A DNA stretch of 64,000 bases from Aulostomus chinensis (Eukaryota; Chordata; Actinopteri; Syngnathiformes; Aulostomidae), in assembly GCA_037954235.1 (NCBI GenBank), contig JBBMOA010000004.1, positions 5,809,001-5,873,000 on the forward strand, read 5' to 3'. The position numbers and the translations under genes are program-made. Shown here piece after piece: positions 25,115-37,488 of the stretch. Each line of letters opens with the position of its first letter. Position 1 is the stretch's first letter. The notes beneath the pieces were generated by a model. That model had not been told where the DNA came from. It ran no database searches and saw nothing but the letters and a program-made list of their open reading frames with translations.

Positions 25115-25825
25115 CAAGCTGTAAGGGAGAATGCATTTAGCATGTTGATGAAGAGTGCATCCAACCTGCAGCGCAACCACAGGCTGCATGTAACTATGCC
25201 AGCTAGAGGCCACAACAACTGGTTTACACAGTCAAAGAATTCCTGCTCAAACTGTCAGAAACCGTCTGGAGCAAGCAGGTGGAGGAGCTCATCCTCCCCA
25301 CCAGGTCCTCTTGGCCTGACTGTGGTTTATTGGAGGAGAAGGTGAAGGGCAAACACACACTCCCATGCTGTCCAGCAGGAGAAGAGTTTGCTGGTGAAGA
25401 GGAACACATCTTACTGATGGTAATGTGGATTCACAGAGACATGAGATTCTGAGGCCCACTGTTGTTGTGCCATTCATCATGAAGCACAGCCCCCTGTTGC
25501 AGGGATCTGTGCATTCTTGGAAGCTGCATCCTGGCCCGTTGAGCATGTTGGGGTGATCTGGGTCCGTGACGGTGGTGGTGTTCTGGTTCCTGCCAGCATC
25601 CACCGACTTGGCACAGCCAGTGAGGTGCAGTTGACTAACATTCCACAGGCCAACAACCTAATCAACTCTATGCAAAGACGTGAGGAGCTGCCTGAGGTGG
25701 AAGGTGCTCACTCACTCTGGGAGACACTGCCTCTCATAGACAGCTATGAATGTTGCCATGCAAACACAAACAAACCCGAAGGACAAATGCAACAAATGTC
25801 TCAATCTGCACATTTTGAATTATCA
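25115..25825 (+). pseudogene. Tc1-like transposase pseudogene
   Basis: Seen: DNA matches the order of a fish Tc1-like transposase. N-terminal part: GCATCCAACCTGCAGCGC, then AAAGAATTCCTGCTCAAACT and GTCAGAAACCGTCTGG. Middle: CCACCAGGTCCTCTTGG and CCTGACTGTGG. C-terminal part: ATTCTGAGGCCCACTGTTGT, GTGCCATTCATC, GTTGAGCATGTTGGGGTG, CAACATTCCACAGGCC and AACCTAATCAACTCTATGC. Frames are broken repeatedly; the best remaining frame (25517 onward) reads VEHVG...VPASI...LTNIPQANNLINSM. The catalytic core is collapsed: the segment usually carrying the second acidic residue and the following DNARPH-type motif is largely deleted. No terminal repeats could be assigned. Dead, non-autonomous. Confidence 0.85.
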
Positions 25826-26160
25826 TATTAGAAAAGGTTGATGGAAACGATGAGAAATTGTGCGAACAGCAGGTGGAAAAACCAGATTCAAAACAGTGAA
25901 TCTGTCACTGACTGACCGCCGCCCTGGACCTTAGGAACATTTACAACTCGTCCAACTGAAGGTAATTCCACTAGACCACTCTCCCACTGATGAGAGCTCT
26001 TTACCCTCCTGTACCACTGTCTTCCATCAGCGTTGCGTAGTCAGTGTCATAATCACGCCACACCAGTTGATGGAAACATATAACATGCGTTTTCTTTGTT
26101 CTACATGTCCACAGTTCATTTCCAATTTGCTTGACATTTAAACTGAAACATGACTAATAA
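25815..26160 (+). repeat. Unclassified dispersed repeat, copy 2
   Basis: Seen: the counterpart of the repeat at 4440-4960, colinear but with different spacing between shared patches (about 230 versus 360 bp), so both are diverged and indel-rich. It directly abuts the Tc1-like pseudogene and could be a chimaeric or nested insertion. Confidence 0.4.
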
Positions 26161-29100
26161 GCTTCAAGCATCAACAGCACCATCACGCTCAGAAAACTTG
26201 CGTTGAACATCAGCACATCATGAGAGAATTTTTGCCATAACCAAAGCACGGTAGATTAGGTCGGGTGCACAACCAGACCGGTAAACTGCAGCTGGACAGC
26301 TAAAACCTGAGTGGAGGTTTACTGGCTGTCAAGGTGAGAGAAGCTGCAGCTGCAGGTTCATCACTGAGCGATTACACATGATTTCAGACATTGTCAGGAT
26401 TAACTAGAATTAGATTTCCATGGTTGTGTACCTCCGCCCAACAGCTTAGCTGCAGTTTGCACCCAAGTGTGTCTGGACACATATAGTCCATCTAGTGCAA
26501 AGGAATTCAATAAAAGGTTCTTTTACGGCATAAAGGAACTCATCATTCCCTGACTGCATTACTACAGAAGCGTTCCACTGGGCTGTAGCTACCAAGCAGC
26601 AGGCCTGCCTCTGTTTTTGCTGCCTGGCTGTACTGCAGCTCCACGTTATCCTTCTGTCCAAATTCAAAATGAGCTCATTCGTTTATCCAACATGTGGCTT
26701 GCTAACTCTGATCTAAGTACAGCTTGGTACCCGGTGGGGTTTATTTCATATGTTTGTATTAAACCTGCACCGCTTTGTCATCACATTCAACATGAATTAT
26801 TGCCCTCGCCATTCCTGCCTTTATCAGTTCAAACCAGCAGACAAGCTGCTCACTGTTTTGGTTTGAGTTTTGAAATTGCAACCTTTAATAACATTCTCTC
26901 TGCTAGCTACTGAGCAATATCACCATGGTGAAAATTTGGCTGCTGAGCATCTGAGAGACAAACACACTGAAAACTCACATCTACTTCGGATGGGGACCAA
27001 ACAAAATGTTCTAGAGCCAAACAAGTCATTTCTTACATTTAGCAGGGAACATGAAAATCTTATTTTTCAGACACTAACATTCACAATCTCATTTAAGCGC
27101 TTGACACGTACGAACAACGTAGATAGAGGGGGTAAGGAGTGCTCTGACTGGGGTTTAAAATGTTGTTTCTCCAACAGAGATGATAGCCATGACGGCATTG
27201 TGGCAGGATACTGAAACATGGCACACGGGTAGATGATGCTTCCGTCTCTTGCCAGAGCTCATCGGCCTACCAATGATTCATGATGTCCATCTGCCTTTGA
27301 GAAATGAACTTGTTTTGTACCTGTGTCATCTCTCTCCCATTGTATTTTCTAATAACATAGGAAAGCTCTCTAAGCATCGGTAATGTTGTTCAGATATGAA
27401 CCTCACAATAAAACTCAAACAGATCCACTGTATTAGAGATATATTTTCTTAATCCTGTGAAAATCTGCTTTATTTGTGATTTTTGAACAAATCCTACATT
27501 TGAAAGGTCTTAAGGATAAACTGAAACTTGATGGTCACCATTTGTTGCATTTTCTCCACCAATGTCCATTTGCTCAGCTAAAAAAGATGAGCTGATGTCG
27601 GTTTCAGACGCCAAAGATTATTTCAATTTTGGAGAGATTGTGAGGCGGTGAAACAACAGACCTCCAGACCCTGGAATGAACTGGAAATTTGGGTAAAAAC
27701 TATAACCAACGGCTGTAGTTCATTGATCACATGAGGAAGTAAACATCAACACTTTGTACTGTCATTGGCTGATGGACAGCCAAACATCTGTGATGCACAT
27801 TTTAAAAAAGAGACTTTGGAACTTTTATGGATTAAACTTCTGAGCAGCTGACATATGTGATGGTTGTGTTCGATCTTACTATCACTATCAGTAGCATGTG
27901 AAATGCTACTAATCTGTGCATGTGATGCAAGAAGTCCCAGCTGAAAACAGTTTCTACAATGGCTTAGCCCAAACCGCCAGTTTAGTCCTGTTAATGACCA
28001 TTAATTCCAAAATATTCCAATTCATTCCAACGGAAGGTATCCAGATTTAGAGGGAAAAAAAAAACCTCATCCTGAGCTTTACTTCCAATTTTCTGGAAAC
28101 TTTCCAACCCTTTGCAATTAACGTACCAGCAGTTCTGTCTGAACAGGTGTGTTCGTACCAAGTTCCCCATATCTACAGTATCGAGCTCCTCGGAGAACTA
28201 ATAGGACGGTGTAAAAAAAAGAGTGTATTAATTATGGCTCATTAATGGTAATAGAGGTAAAAGTTTGATGTGAAGTCTTACTGGGCGACTCTGTTGTACA
28301 GTTCATTAGCAAAGAAAAAAGAGGGGAAAAACTAATGTTCATTAATCAAAACTACTGCGTTTACAATATAAATATGCACAGTCATAATCAGTGCTTCCTC
28401 CCCTCGCCGACAGAGAGGCAACTTCATCCTGCATGAGACAGAAAGTGTTGGCTGTAATCAGCCTTGTATCCAGTCTGGTAACCAGTTGCTGAATTACTCC
28501 CACATGACCACCCACTCCAGAATGTGGATGGAAGGAGAGCGGCGATTCCATTCAGTCTGAGTGTCAGAGGTTATTTCAGCAGCCTCTTTCAGGGCCGTGA
28601 ACAGTCACTACGCTGCCTCTGCATCTGGGAATTACTGCACAACGATCCTGCCATCACATTTCGCTGGGCCCCACACATCACAGCAGCATCGCCTTCAGGA
28701 AACAGCGACAAGACGACAGTCAAACGCAAACCCAATGTTCCGACAGGCTTAATATATTCACTTCTCAGGTGGCTCATGTTCACTCGGACTTATAAAAGAT
28801 CCAAGAAAGATGTCAACCCATCTGTTCAGTTTTCCTTTAGAACTCCCAAGGGGATCATTTTAAAACTTGCAGTGTAATAACTTCGCTGAAATAAAACCTA
28901 CGTGCAGGCAGGGCCCTGACTTTTCCTAAATATGTTTTATTAAAATTGCAAACCACAAAATAGTTCTGAGTATTTCTACCCTTTGCATTATAGATGGTGT
29001 ATCATTTTATATGCACCCCACGGCTGTAGGTGGGCGTCACTGACGCCTCCTTTTTTTTAACTTTGTTACAAAGAAAAAGCCTTTTTGGTTTTAAGCTCAA

Positions 29101-29604
29101 ACCAAGGAGGAGGGACAGGGCGTTCGATCATAAACCCGACTGAGACAGAGCGCTGTGGTACTTCTCGTGGTCATGGTATTCCGGGAGTTCGTCTTAATTT
29201 GTCACGTCTGTGCTGCTGTTCATCAGATGGCCAGCATGGCCAAGAAGCTGTCAGAAGTTGAATGCCTGGTTTGATTTTTTGCCCTTTTTATGGTCTCTAT
29301 CTTTACGTTTCAAAAACAGAACAGAACATTAATAGTACCTGTGACACATTTTATCTCGTTCCCGAGCGACAACAATCCCAGAATCACAGGTGAAGACAAA
29401 AACGAGCCATGAAGAGTTATTCTGTGAATTAAAACAGGGCACCAATCGCTACGCTCCTGTGCCGCTGCCTCAAATCCAGCGACTGAGTCCTGGTTCTAGC
29501 TGGGTCTGCCTCCTGCTGAGGAGCTGCAAGCTGGACGGAGACACACCACCTTTCATTCACTGCTGTTTCCAAATCACACCTCTGTCAGTTCGGAGGGAGA
29601 ATGA

Positions 29605-30286
29605 TAGGGTTGCAACGATTCGTCGACGTTGTCGACAAAAATCGATAATAGAAATACAACAGGCGCCAGACGCGTTTTTCCAGCAGAGTGAGGCATCTCA
29701 CTTGATTATCATCTCTGCCGAGAGTCGCTCAGGCGCAGTGGCGTCTCTGTCTCTGAGCGGTAACATACAGAAATGGCGGCGTCAACATCAGGTACGCGCA
29801 CCAAAACTTCTAAAGTTTGGAGCATTTTAGCCTGGATACGGCGAATAAAAAGACTACTAGAAAAGGTTGCTAAGCGGACCTTGGTGTCATGGCAGCACCT
29901 CGGTGACGCAGGAACATTTAAAGAGGAAGCAGGTCGGGCAGTTGAACGAAACGGAGTCTGACTCGCCTCGGTGAGATTCAAGTAACATTCAAGCCAGTAC
30001 GGTTTTTATGACACACATTGGACATTTTATAAGCGTGTTTTCGCTATAAAAGAGAGCTCTAGCGTGATGCCAGACTGTGCCTGACAAACGTATTTTAAAT
30101 TAATCAATTCAATAAAAGATGTATTTTCCATTGTACCCATCTTTCTTGTGTTTATTATCATTTGCTACATAATTAAATCAACTTCATGCTAAATTTAAGA
30201 ATAAATCAATAATCCGATTAGTCGACTAATTGTTTCAATAGTCAGTGACTAGTCGACTATTAAAATAGTCGTTAGTTGCAGCCCTA
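29605..30286 (+). mobile_element. hAT-family element, 682 bp, with target-site duplication
   Basis: Seen: ends TAGGGTTGCAAC and, inverted, TAGGGCTGCAAC (right end GTTGCAGCCCTA at 30275-30286). Subterminal GTCGAC/AGTCGACTA motifs repeat at both ends. The 8 bp flanks GAGAATGA (29597-29604) and GAAAATGA (30287-30294) differ at one base, as expected for a hAT duplication. Inside is the N-terminus of a BED-finger transposase only, so the element is an internally deleted, non-autonomous copy. Confidence 0.88.
29773..29945 (+). pseudogene. Decayed BED zinc finger (hAT transposase N-terminus)
   Basis: Seen: ATG at 29773 opens MAASTSGTRTKTSKVW. A frame shift leads to EHFSLDTANKKTTRKGC, and then, in that shifted reading with one stop, HGSTSVTQEHLKRK. 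Known: BED fingers of teleost hAT transposases read ...KVWEHF....C..C......HGSTS....HLKRKH. The first cysteine pair is damaged and the frame is broken twice, so it cannot make an intact finger. The rest of the transposase is absent before the right terminal repeat. Confidence 0.75.
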
Positions 30287-32686
30287 GAAAATGAGCAGTC
30301 GTCAGTGTTTGATGTTTGCTCAAGAGCTGCATACAAACAAATAATCAGAACTCATGATTCCTGAAGGGCCTCTTTGCCAAATATTATGCAGCATTAATAC
30401 TTCGAAGAGGGAATCTGACAGTTGTCTTTGAGATTGGCAGCTGTCACATGTTCCGGTGGCCCTCACTGGTAGTGCGGAACAGTCCTGTCAATCATGAAGG
30501 ATACTACTCCTATCCTTGTATCAAGCTGGATCAGCAGCAGCAGTAGTACAGCTGCTACACACTAGTACACTCCTCTACATGGTATTTTGTTTTCCTTTGT
30601 AAAGAGAGTTAAATTGATGAGATGGATTTTATTCATTCTAACTGCTGCAGCAGTAAATTCCAGCTGGCTAGTGAGCAGGATACAGTGTCTCGTACAGTGC
30701 TGTCACTTTGTAAATGTGCAGTTATGAGTGTGACAAAATGTGTTCTACACTTCTTTGTTCTGCTAAAGAGAGAACGCTGTGCATAATTAATCTGTGTCCA
30801 AGTTATCAAAGGTCTAACCGTTAGTGATAATGATGGGGCCAGTGGCTAGGGGTCCCCTCTAACAATTCGGGCCCCTCCCAGCCAATGTCTGGAGCTCTTA
30901 ATAGAGCAGATTAATGGCCCACCATGTTTGCTGCACGTCAGGATGTTACCATGCGCACAAGTGTCACAATCACTGAGCGCAGCCTCTTTCATCTTTAAAA
31001 TAAATCAACACCTTAATGCGATAGAGAAACCTACAGGAGCTGCAGGAATCCCCCAGAGCTCCTGGCGGCGAAGCAGACGTGATGTTTGCGGTAATGATCT
31101 TTCATATTATAGCATGTTAGTTGTGATCTCTGGGATGTTTGTGTCTCCGTGTGTGAGACAAGCAGAGTGTGTATCCACCTGGGCTGGTAAAGCTGGCATT
31201 GTGAACATCACACCCTTCAAATGGCAGGAAATTTTACGACAGCCCGCCGCAGCCTTGACACCTGGCTTTTGTTTGTCAAAAGGTGCAGATGGACAGATCG
31301 TCTGACCACGCCTCCTCTACACATTACACACCAACATTTGCCGGTTTCACGTGAGCGGCAGTCCAGAAAATGACGACTGTGTTGGTCAGAAATGATAAGA
31401 TGGAGTCCTTCATCTGTCACTTCAACTTGCATCGTCTGCTGCCTCTCTGCTGTGTGCACGTGTCCGTGGAGGTGCATGAGCCCCGGTTGTCCGCACAAAA
31501 CTCATGTGAAATCGACAGTCGGTTCCAGCTGGTCCCGATCGTGATGTCACAGCTGTTTTTAGATGAGCGTTTGTGGATTATGGAGCACGCGGCTGGATGA
31601 TGTGGATTGTGCTGTTTTTGATAGTTCAGCTGTTAGAAGTCCATCTCCGTTAGCGTCAAGCTAAAAACACATCCGTGTGCGCTCGAGACATTGATGGTGA
31701 GTGACTGAAACCGTTTAACCTGAGTGTATATCGAAGAAATATGGTGTTGCCATCAGTTTGTTGTACTGTAATACATGGGTTCGACGACTCAACAGTAACC
31801 ACGGCAACATTAACATGATGGTTGCGTGCAAATGTGAGAACATTCCAGCGTGGGCTGGGCTCCACGAAACCTCAACTGACCCGGTACAATTGTGACCTTT
31901 GCAAATACAAACACAGAGAGATTCCATCGATCTTTGCTTTATCACCAACCTGGACAGGCAGCCCAGCAGAACCGCCTTGTGTACTGGACGTGGTGATGGA
32001 CTTGCAGTGTAAAACATTAATTCTGCTAAGATTTAGCAAGCTCTGCCTGACTCATGTCACAAACCAGAAATCAATTCTTCTTCACCGTTTGAAGGACAGC
32101 GGACTTTCCTCTGGAGGCTGAGACTCCAGTTTCACAGCAGCAAAGGGGGCCAGTAAAGAACGTGGCATCAAATCAGGGCAAACCTACACCCTCACCAGTG
32201 AACCTGAACCCTGCTGAGAGGGGGAACATCTCTACCAGAGAGCACTTTGTTAAGAACAAGCTGACATTTTTGAAGTTTGTCAGTCTTTAATATTAACAGT
32301 ATATAATTTGTAATACACAAGCTGTTACTGTAGTTTGAGTGACTGTCACCCAATCACCGTTTATCGGTATCATCAATGAAGAGTTTGCACACGGCGTGGC
32401 GGCGCTACGTAGACGTGCACATGTGTGCCTACAGTGTTTGAGAGGCGGTCTGCTCCAGTGTGTGTGGCACTCATCAATATCCCTCTGCCATCAGAGAAGG
32501 AAGCAGAGCGATTATCTCCTGCTCCCGTTGCATTTACCATCCGTCCTCACCCACGGTGCAGCACTGCTCTCAACGCCGGCCGGGACCAAGCGCACGACTT
32601 CATAAAATCACATTAAAATAACAGTGACAGCGTTGGTGCAAGTCACTTTTTAAAATATGAAAATAATTCATTACCTGCACACACAC

Positions 32687-32691
32687 ACGTG

Positions 32692-32784
<93 letters not shown>

Positions 32785-32954
32785 ATACATATACATATAT
32801 ATACACACACACACATATATATACACACACACATATATATACACACACACATATATATATACACATATATACACATATATATGTGTGTGTGTGTATATAT
32901 ATATATATGTGTGTATATATATATATATACATATATATATACACACACATATAT

Positions 32955-32986
<32 letters not shown>

Positions 32987-33715
32987 GTGTGTGTGTATAT
33001 ATATGTGTGTATATATGTATATATATGTATATATATACACACACACATATATATACACATATATACACACATATATATACATATATATAAACACATATAT
33101 ATATATATATAAACACACATATATATAAACACATATATATAAACACATATATATACACACACACATATATATATATACACAGATATATACATATATATAC
33201 ATATACACACATATATATACATATACATATATACACACATATACATATACACATACATATATACACACATATACATATACACATATATATACATATATAT
33301 ACACATATACATATACAACATATATATACACATACATACATACATACATACATATGTGTATCATATATATATGTGTATCATATATATGTGTATCATATAT
33401 ATGTATCATATATATATCATATATGTATAATATATATATGTATAATATATATATATGTGTATAATGTATATATGTATAATGTATATATGTATAATGTATA
33501 TATGTATAATGTATATATGTATAATATATATATGTATAATATATATATATGTATAATATATATATGTATAATGTATATATGTATAATATATATATGTATA
33601 ATATATATATATGTATAATATATATATATGTATAATATATATATATGTATAATATATATATATGTATAATATATATATATGTATAATATATATATATGTA
33701 TAATATATATATATG

Positions 33716-33772
<57 letters not shown>
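32687..33772. repeat. Complex (TA)n/(CA)n/(TG)n microsatellite, 1.09 kb
   Basis: Seen: pure (TA)n at about 32696-32769; alternating ACACAC and ATATAT blocks with occasional TGTGTG islands to about 33330; (ATAC)n near 33329-33352; then 16-21 bp units of TGTATCATATATAT and TATGTATAATATATAT to about 33720; and a pure (TA)n to 33771. The CA-containing left and TG-containing right halves are broadly complementary in inverted order. All long frames over it (up to 428 codons) are artefacts of the repeat. Confidence 0.97.
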
Positions 33773-33774
<2 letters not shown>

Positions 33775-35357
33775 AAATAAAACGGCTGTATTTGGCGTTA
33801 TGCCTCTGAGGTGGCAACCAGCTTGAAATGCTATCTTCAGTACTGCGATAGGAATCTGGTGGGTGCATAAATCCGGTGAGGAGCATGTTATCCTACAGTT
33901 CCAATTAACTCTGGCAAATCACCAGTTCATCATCTCCATCTTCAGCGTAATGGCCCCGCACCAGCGTCCTGTATGAAGGACAGCACACACGGTCTGGGAG
34001 GAGTATGATGGGATCTCTTGATTAGGGTCCAAGCCCAAACACACACACACTACACACGACTCTCCCCCTGTGACCAGGTGGTCCTACATGTTAGCAAGTA
34101 ACTCCCAAAGTAGCCAGTGCACCGAAAACTGTAAATGTGCAAACCGACTCGCTGGTAGAACTCTCTAAACCTCCTCCTCCTCCAACTCCTCTTCGGCTGT
34201 AAATCTAATCAGCACAAAACGTGTCACCTGGAAGCTACAGCATGGACCCACGTCTTACACAGAGGTTCAACTTCCTCTACATTGCAGTGTAAACAGGAAG
34301 TGGCAACTAGCAGTTCGATTCACTCACAGTCTGGCACCAAACAGCTCTCTGAGTCGTGATTTCAGCAGACAGAACAGAGCCTGCGCGCATCACCTGGAGA
34401 TCAGCAAAATCAACTATTCATCAGTTTGTCTCCGCGCAAAAATTCACCCATGAGCATGCGGGTCCAAGAGGTCTAGCAGAGGACGTCACATTTGCACGAC
34501 GTTACACGTCGAATCAAAATCTCAGTGGGTTCGATCGACTTTATCTGTAATAAGGCAGCGGACTCGTCTCCAGCAGAGCAGCATTAAGTTGGAGGATATC
34601 AGCGGTGATTACACGCTGATGAGTGCATCTCCTGAAATGTGGCTGCTTAATTCCAGTAGGCATGAACGGGGAAATCGATGCTGCGGCGGACAGAACAGGC
34701 TTGTTTGCCGTTCCACCACACACCCTCATTAATGAAGGCAAACAGATGTAATACTGACAGACGGCAACACGGATCCCAGGACAAACGACCACAAGAACTG
34801 GCTTCTGACCACCTGAGGGTCGGGGATGCGCACCTTCAATCACTCAGATGACGTTAATGAGATGATTGTTACGTTCCCTTTATTTCATTTTCAGCTTCTG
34901 ACAAAATAAATGTTGAAGACAAATGCAATCCTCAAAAATGCAACTTCACCCAGATTCTCAAATAACCAGGTTGAATTAATTTAATAGAATAAAAGATGTT
35001 TCTTTGTGCTGCAAACGAGAACCCTGAAGTCAGTCTGACTCAATCAGAAGCAGATTATTCTTCATTAAACCACATTCTGTAATATCTGCTTAACTGAACG
35101 ATTAAATGCTGTAACAGACAAGAAGTAGTTTAAATCTGAAAAGACATGAGTGGACGGTTGGGGGGGGGGGGATATAAAAGCAAACCCTCAAAAAGCAGAA
35201 AGAATCTTCAGGACAGCAATAAACAGAAAAATCTGTTGCTAATCTGGCAGGAGGACATGAATCTATAACTCAGTTTAGCAGAACCCAACTCACTTGTTCA
35301 CTTCAAACTGGATTGGTGATGATGTGTTAGTAGTTAGCAGCGGCGCTCAACACTGAG

Positions 35358-35396
35358 ACACACACACACACATCATATATATTATATATATATATA
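35358..35396. repeat. (CA)n-(TA)n compound microsatellite
   Basis: Seen: short CA run followed by ATATATATTATATATATATA. Confidence 0.85.
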
Positions 35397-35607
35397 ACTA
35401 AATAAATGATTTATTACAGTTTTTTGGGGCTAATTCCCTATTGCTCTTTCCTCAAAAACTTTCATGAGTAATTTTGTTGGGGGGTTCAATAAATTGTAAA
35501 AGAGAAACGGCCTAACTTTGCTTAAAATGGCAGGATACCGACAGTCGGTGTTCAATGCGGGTCGACACTGCTGATCTTTAACTGGATGTCAGGAAAATGG
35601 CATCACA

Positions 35608-36605
35608 TGGGGGTTCAGAGAGTAACGAGAGTAACGAGAGTAACGGGGGTCCAGAGAGTAACGAGAGTAACGAGAGTAACGGGGGTCCAGAGAATAACGA
35701 GAGTCATGGGGGTCCAGAGAGTAACGAGAATAACAAGAGTCATGGGGGTCCAGAGAATAACGAGAGTCATGGGGGTCCAGAGAATAACAAGAGTCATGGG
35801 GGTCCAGAGAGTAACGAGAGTAACGAGAGTCATGGGGGTCCAGAGAATAACGAGAGTCATGGGGGTCCAGAGAGTAACGAGAATAACAAGAGTCATGGGG
35901 GTCCAGAGAGTAACGAGAATAACAAGAGTCATGGGGGTCCAGAGAGTAACGAGAATAACAAGAGTCATGGGGGTCCAGAGAGTAACGAGAATAACAAGAG
36001 TCATGGGGGTCCAGAGAGTAACGAGAATAACGAGAGTCATGGGGGTCCAGAGAATAACGAGAGTCATGGGGGTTCAGAGAGTAACGACAGTAACGAGAGT
36101 CATGGGGTTCCAGATGGTAACGAGAGTCATGGGGGTCCAGAGAATAACGAGAGTAACGAGAGTCATGGGGGTCCAGGGAGTAACGAGAGTAACGAGAGTC
36201 ATGGGGGTCCAGGGAGTAACGAGAGTAACGAGAGTCATGGGGGTCCAGGGAGTAACGAGAGTAACGAGAGTCATGGGGGTCCAGGGAGTAACGAGAGTAA
36301 CGAGAGTCATGGGGTTCCAGATGGTAACGAGAGTCATGGGGGTCCAGAGAGTAACGAGAGTAACGAGAGTCATGGGGGTCCAGATGGTAACGAGAGTCAT
36401 GGGGGTCCAGAGAGTAACGAGAGTCATGGGGGTCCAGAGAGTAACGAGAGTCATGGGGGTCCAGAGAGTAACGAGAGTCATGGGGGTCCAGAGAGTAACG
36501 AGAGTCATGGGGGTCCAGAGAGTAACGAGAGTCATGGGGGTCCAGAGAGTAACGAGAGTCATGGGGGTCCAGAGAGTAACGGGTGTCCAGAGAGTAACGA
36601 GAGTA
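35608..36605. repeat. Modular 9 bp-based minisatellite (1 kb)
   Basis: Seen: the whole array is built from three 9 bp modules: GGGGGTCCA, GAGAGTAAC (variant GAGAATAAC) and GAGAGTCAT. They assemble into 27 bp (C-A-B) and 36 bp (C-A-A-B) units. Homogeneous runs are visible: four 36 bp units with AATAACAAG near 35860-36000, four with GGTCCAGGGAGTAAC near 36166-36290, and seven 27 bp units near 36400-36575. Because module length is a multiple of three and no module contains a stop in most frames, five frames stay open for 150-411 codons; none is a credible gene. The array ends 35 bp before the CpG-rich block. Confidence 0.95.
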
Positions 36606-36935
36606 CTTTTGAGGTTTCAGAACTTTAAAACAAGCAAAGTTAGAGAAGTTGACAGGACGTTTGGTGGGAACGTCACCATGACGGGACACTGGCGGTGCTC
36701 GTGTGTGTTGTGTGCGTTTGTGTTCCACGCCTCACGTGGGAAGAGCCGGCAAGTGTTTGCAACCTCAACGGTTGCCGCGTGCGGTATTCTTCGCGGTGTC
36801 GGGAGGGCTCGCGCCCGTTAACGGCCGGTAATTAGCAGACTTAGAACCGGCTAGCAAGGGTTTACCAGCGGCCGCCCAATTACTAAGACTCCAAACGTGG
36901 CATCTGAGGAACTCCGAGGCATCTTGACCGAACCG

Positions 36936-36986
36936 CCGTTAATCCCCCGCCCAGTGTGGCGTCGTTGCGGGAGGGGGGATTAACGG
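36936..36986. repeat. Inverted repeat with paired TAATCC motifs
   Basis: Seen: CCGTTAATCCCCC (36936-36948) and its exact reverse complement GGGGGATTAACGG (36974-36986) flank a 25 nt GC-rich spacer inside the CpG-rich block. The arms contain TAATCC, the known core for OTX/PITX/CRX-type homeodomains. Function is inferred only. Confidence 0.6.
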
Positions 36987-37234
36987 GGACCGCATATGTT
37001 TGCTTGATTGGGAGCCGAATTTTGACGCGTCGCTGCCTTCAGTCTAGATTATGTTAGTGGAACACACATGGACCACCGGGGGATCTGGTCAAAATGACTC
37101 CTCGGTGGCCAAAATAAAAGTAAAATATATCTATATATGTAAAGAGAGAGGGGGGGGATCAATGGTGCCAAAAATACCGCGGGGGGAGGCAGCACGGAGC
37201 CTGGTGAGGTAAGGTCACCGCGGATCCAACTCAC

Positions 37235-37488
37235 CTGATGCGGGGACGCCTCTAGGAGCCTTTCATCGGGTAACTCCCTGGGTGATGGAGCCCACCGAGA
37301 CTCTCAGGTCAGTTGTGATAGTTCCAGGGTAGAACGAGTCGGTGGTCCGCCGCGGGAGAGTTTGAGGCTCCTCGGGATGTTCCGCGGTCTGCTGGCCGCG
37401 GCTCCGGCTCCGGCTCCCAGCAACAGCTGCTGTTCTCCGGTGGAGATAAAGACTTAAATCTCAGTCAGGTTTATTACTGCGTTTATCG

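Larger units (their letters stand above)
12355..37234 (-). other. Putative LARGE1 intron 1
   Basis: Inferred from the acceptor at 12355 and the candidate donor at 37234. Stretches 12960-17277, 17770-23800, 24295-25114, 26160-29604, 30287-32686 and 33773-35607 hold no gene that I can support. They contain only unremarkable AT-rich DNA, short microsatellites and possible regulatory AT motifs. Further non-coding LARGE1 exons could be hidden here and cannot be recognised by eye. Confidence 0.45.

Noticed and set aside
32600..33886. 428-codon minus-strand YIYIYI/CVYICV frame
   Set aside because: Pure dinucleotide-repeat translation, mirrored on the other strand.
35586..36821. 411-codon plus-strand frame (and 343, 379, 150 and 162-codon companions) with RVTRVMGVQ or ESNESHGGP repeats
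   Set aside because: Open in five frames at once because the array is made of 9 bp modules without stops; no start context, no family, typical minisatellite artefact.
37195..37216. Plus-strand donor-like GAG|GTAAGG near 37210, possible antisense exon
   Set aside because: Only one splice-site signal, no acceptor or exon evidence; too weak to call an antisense RNA.
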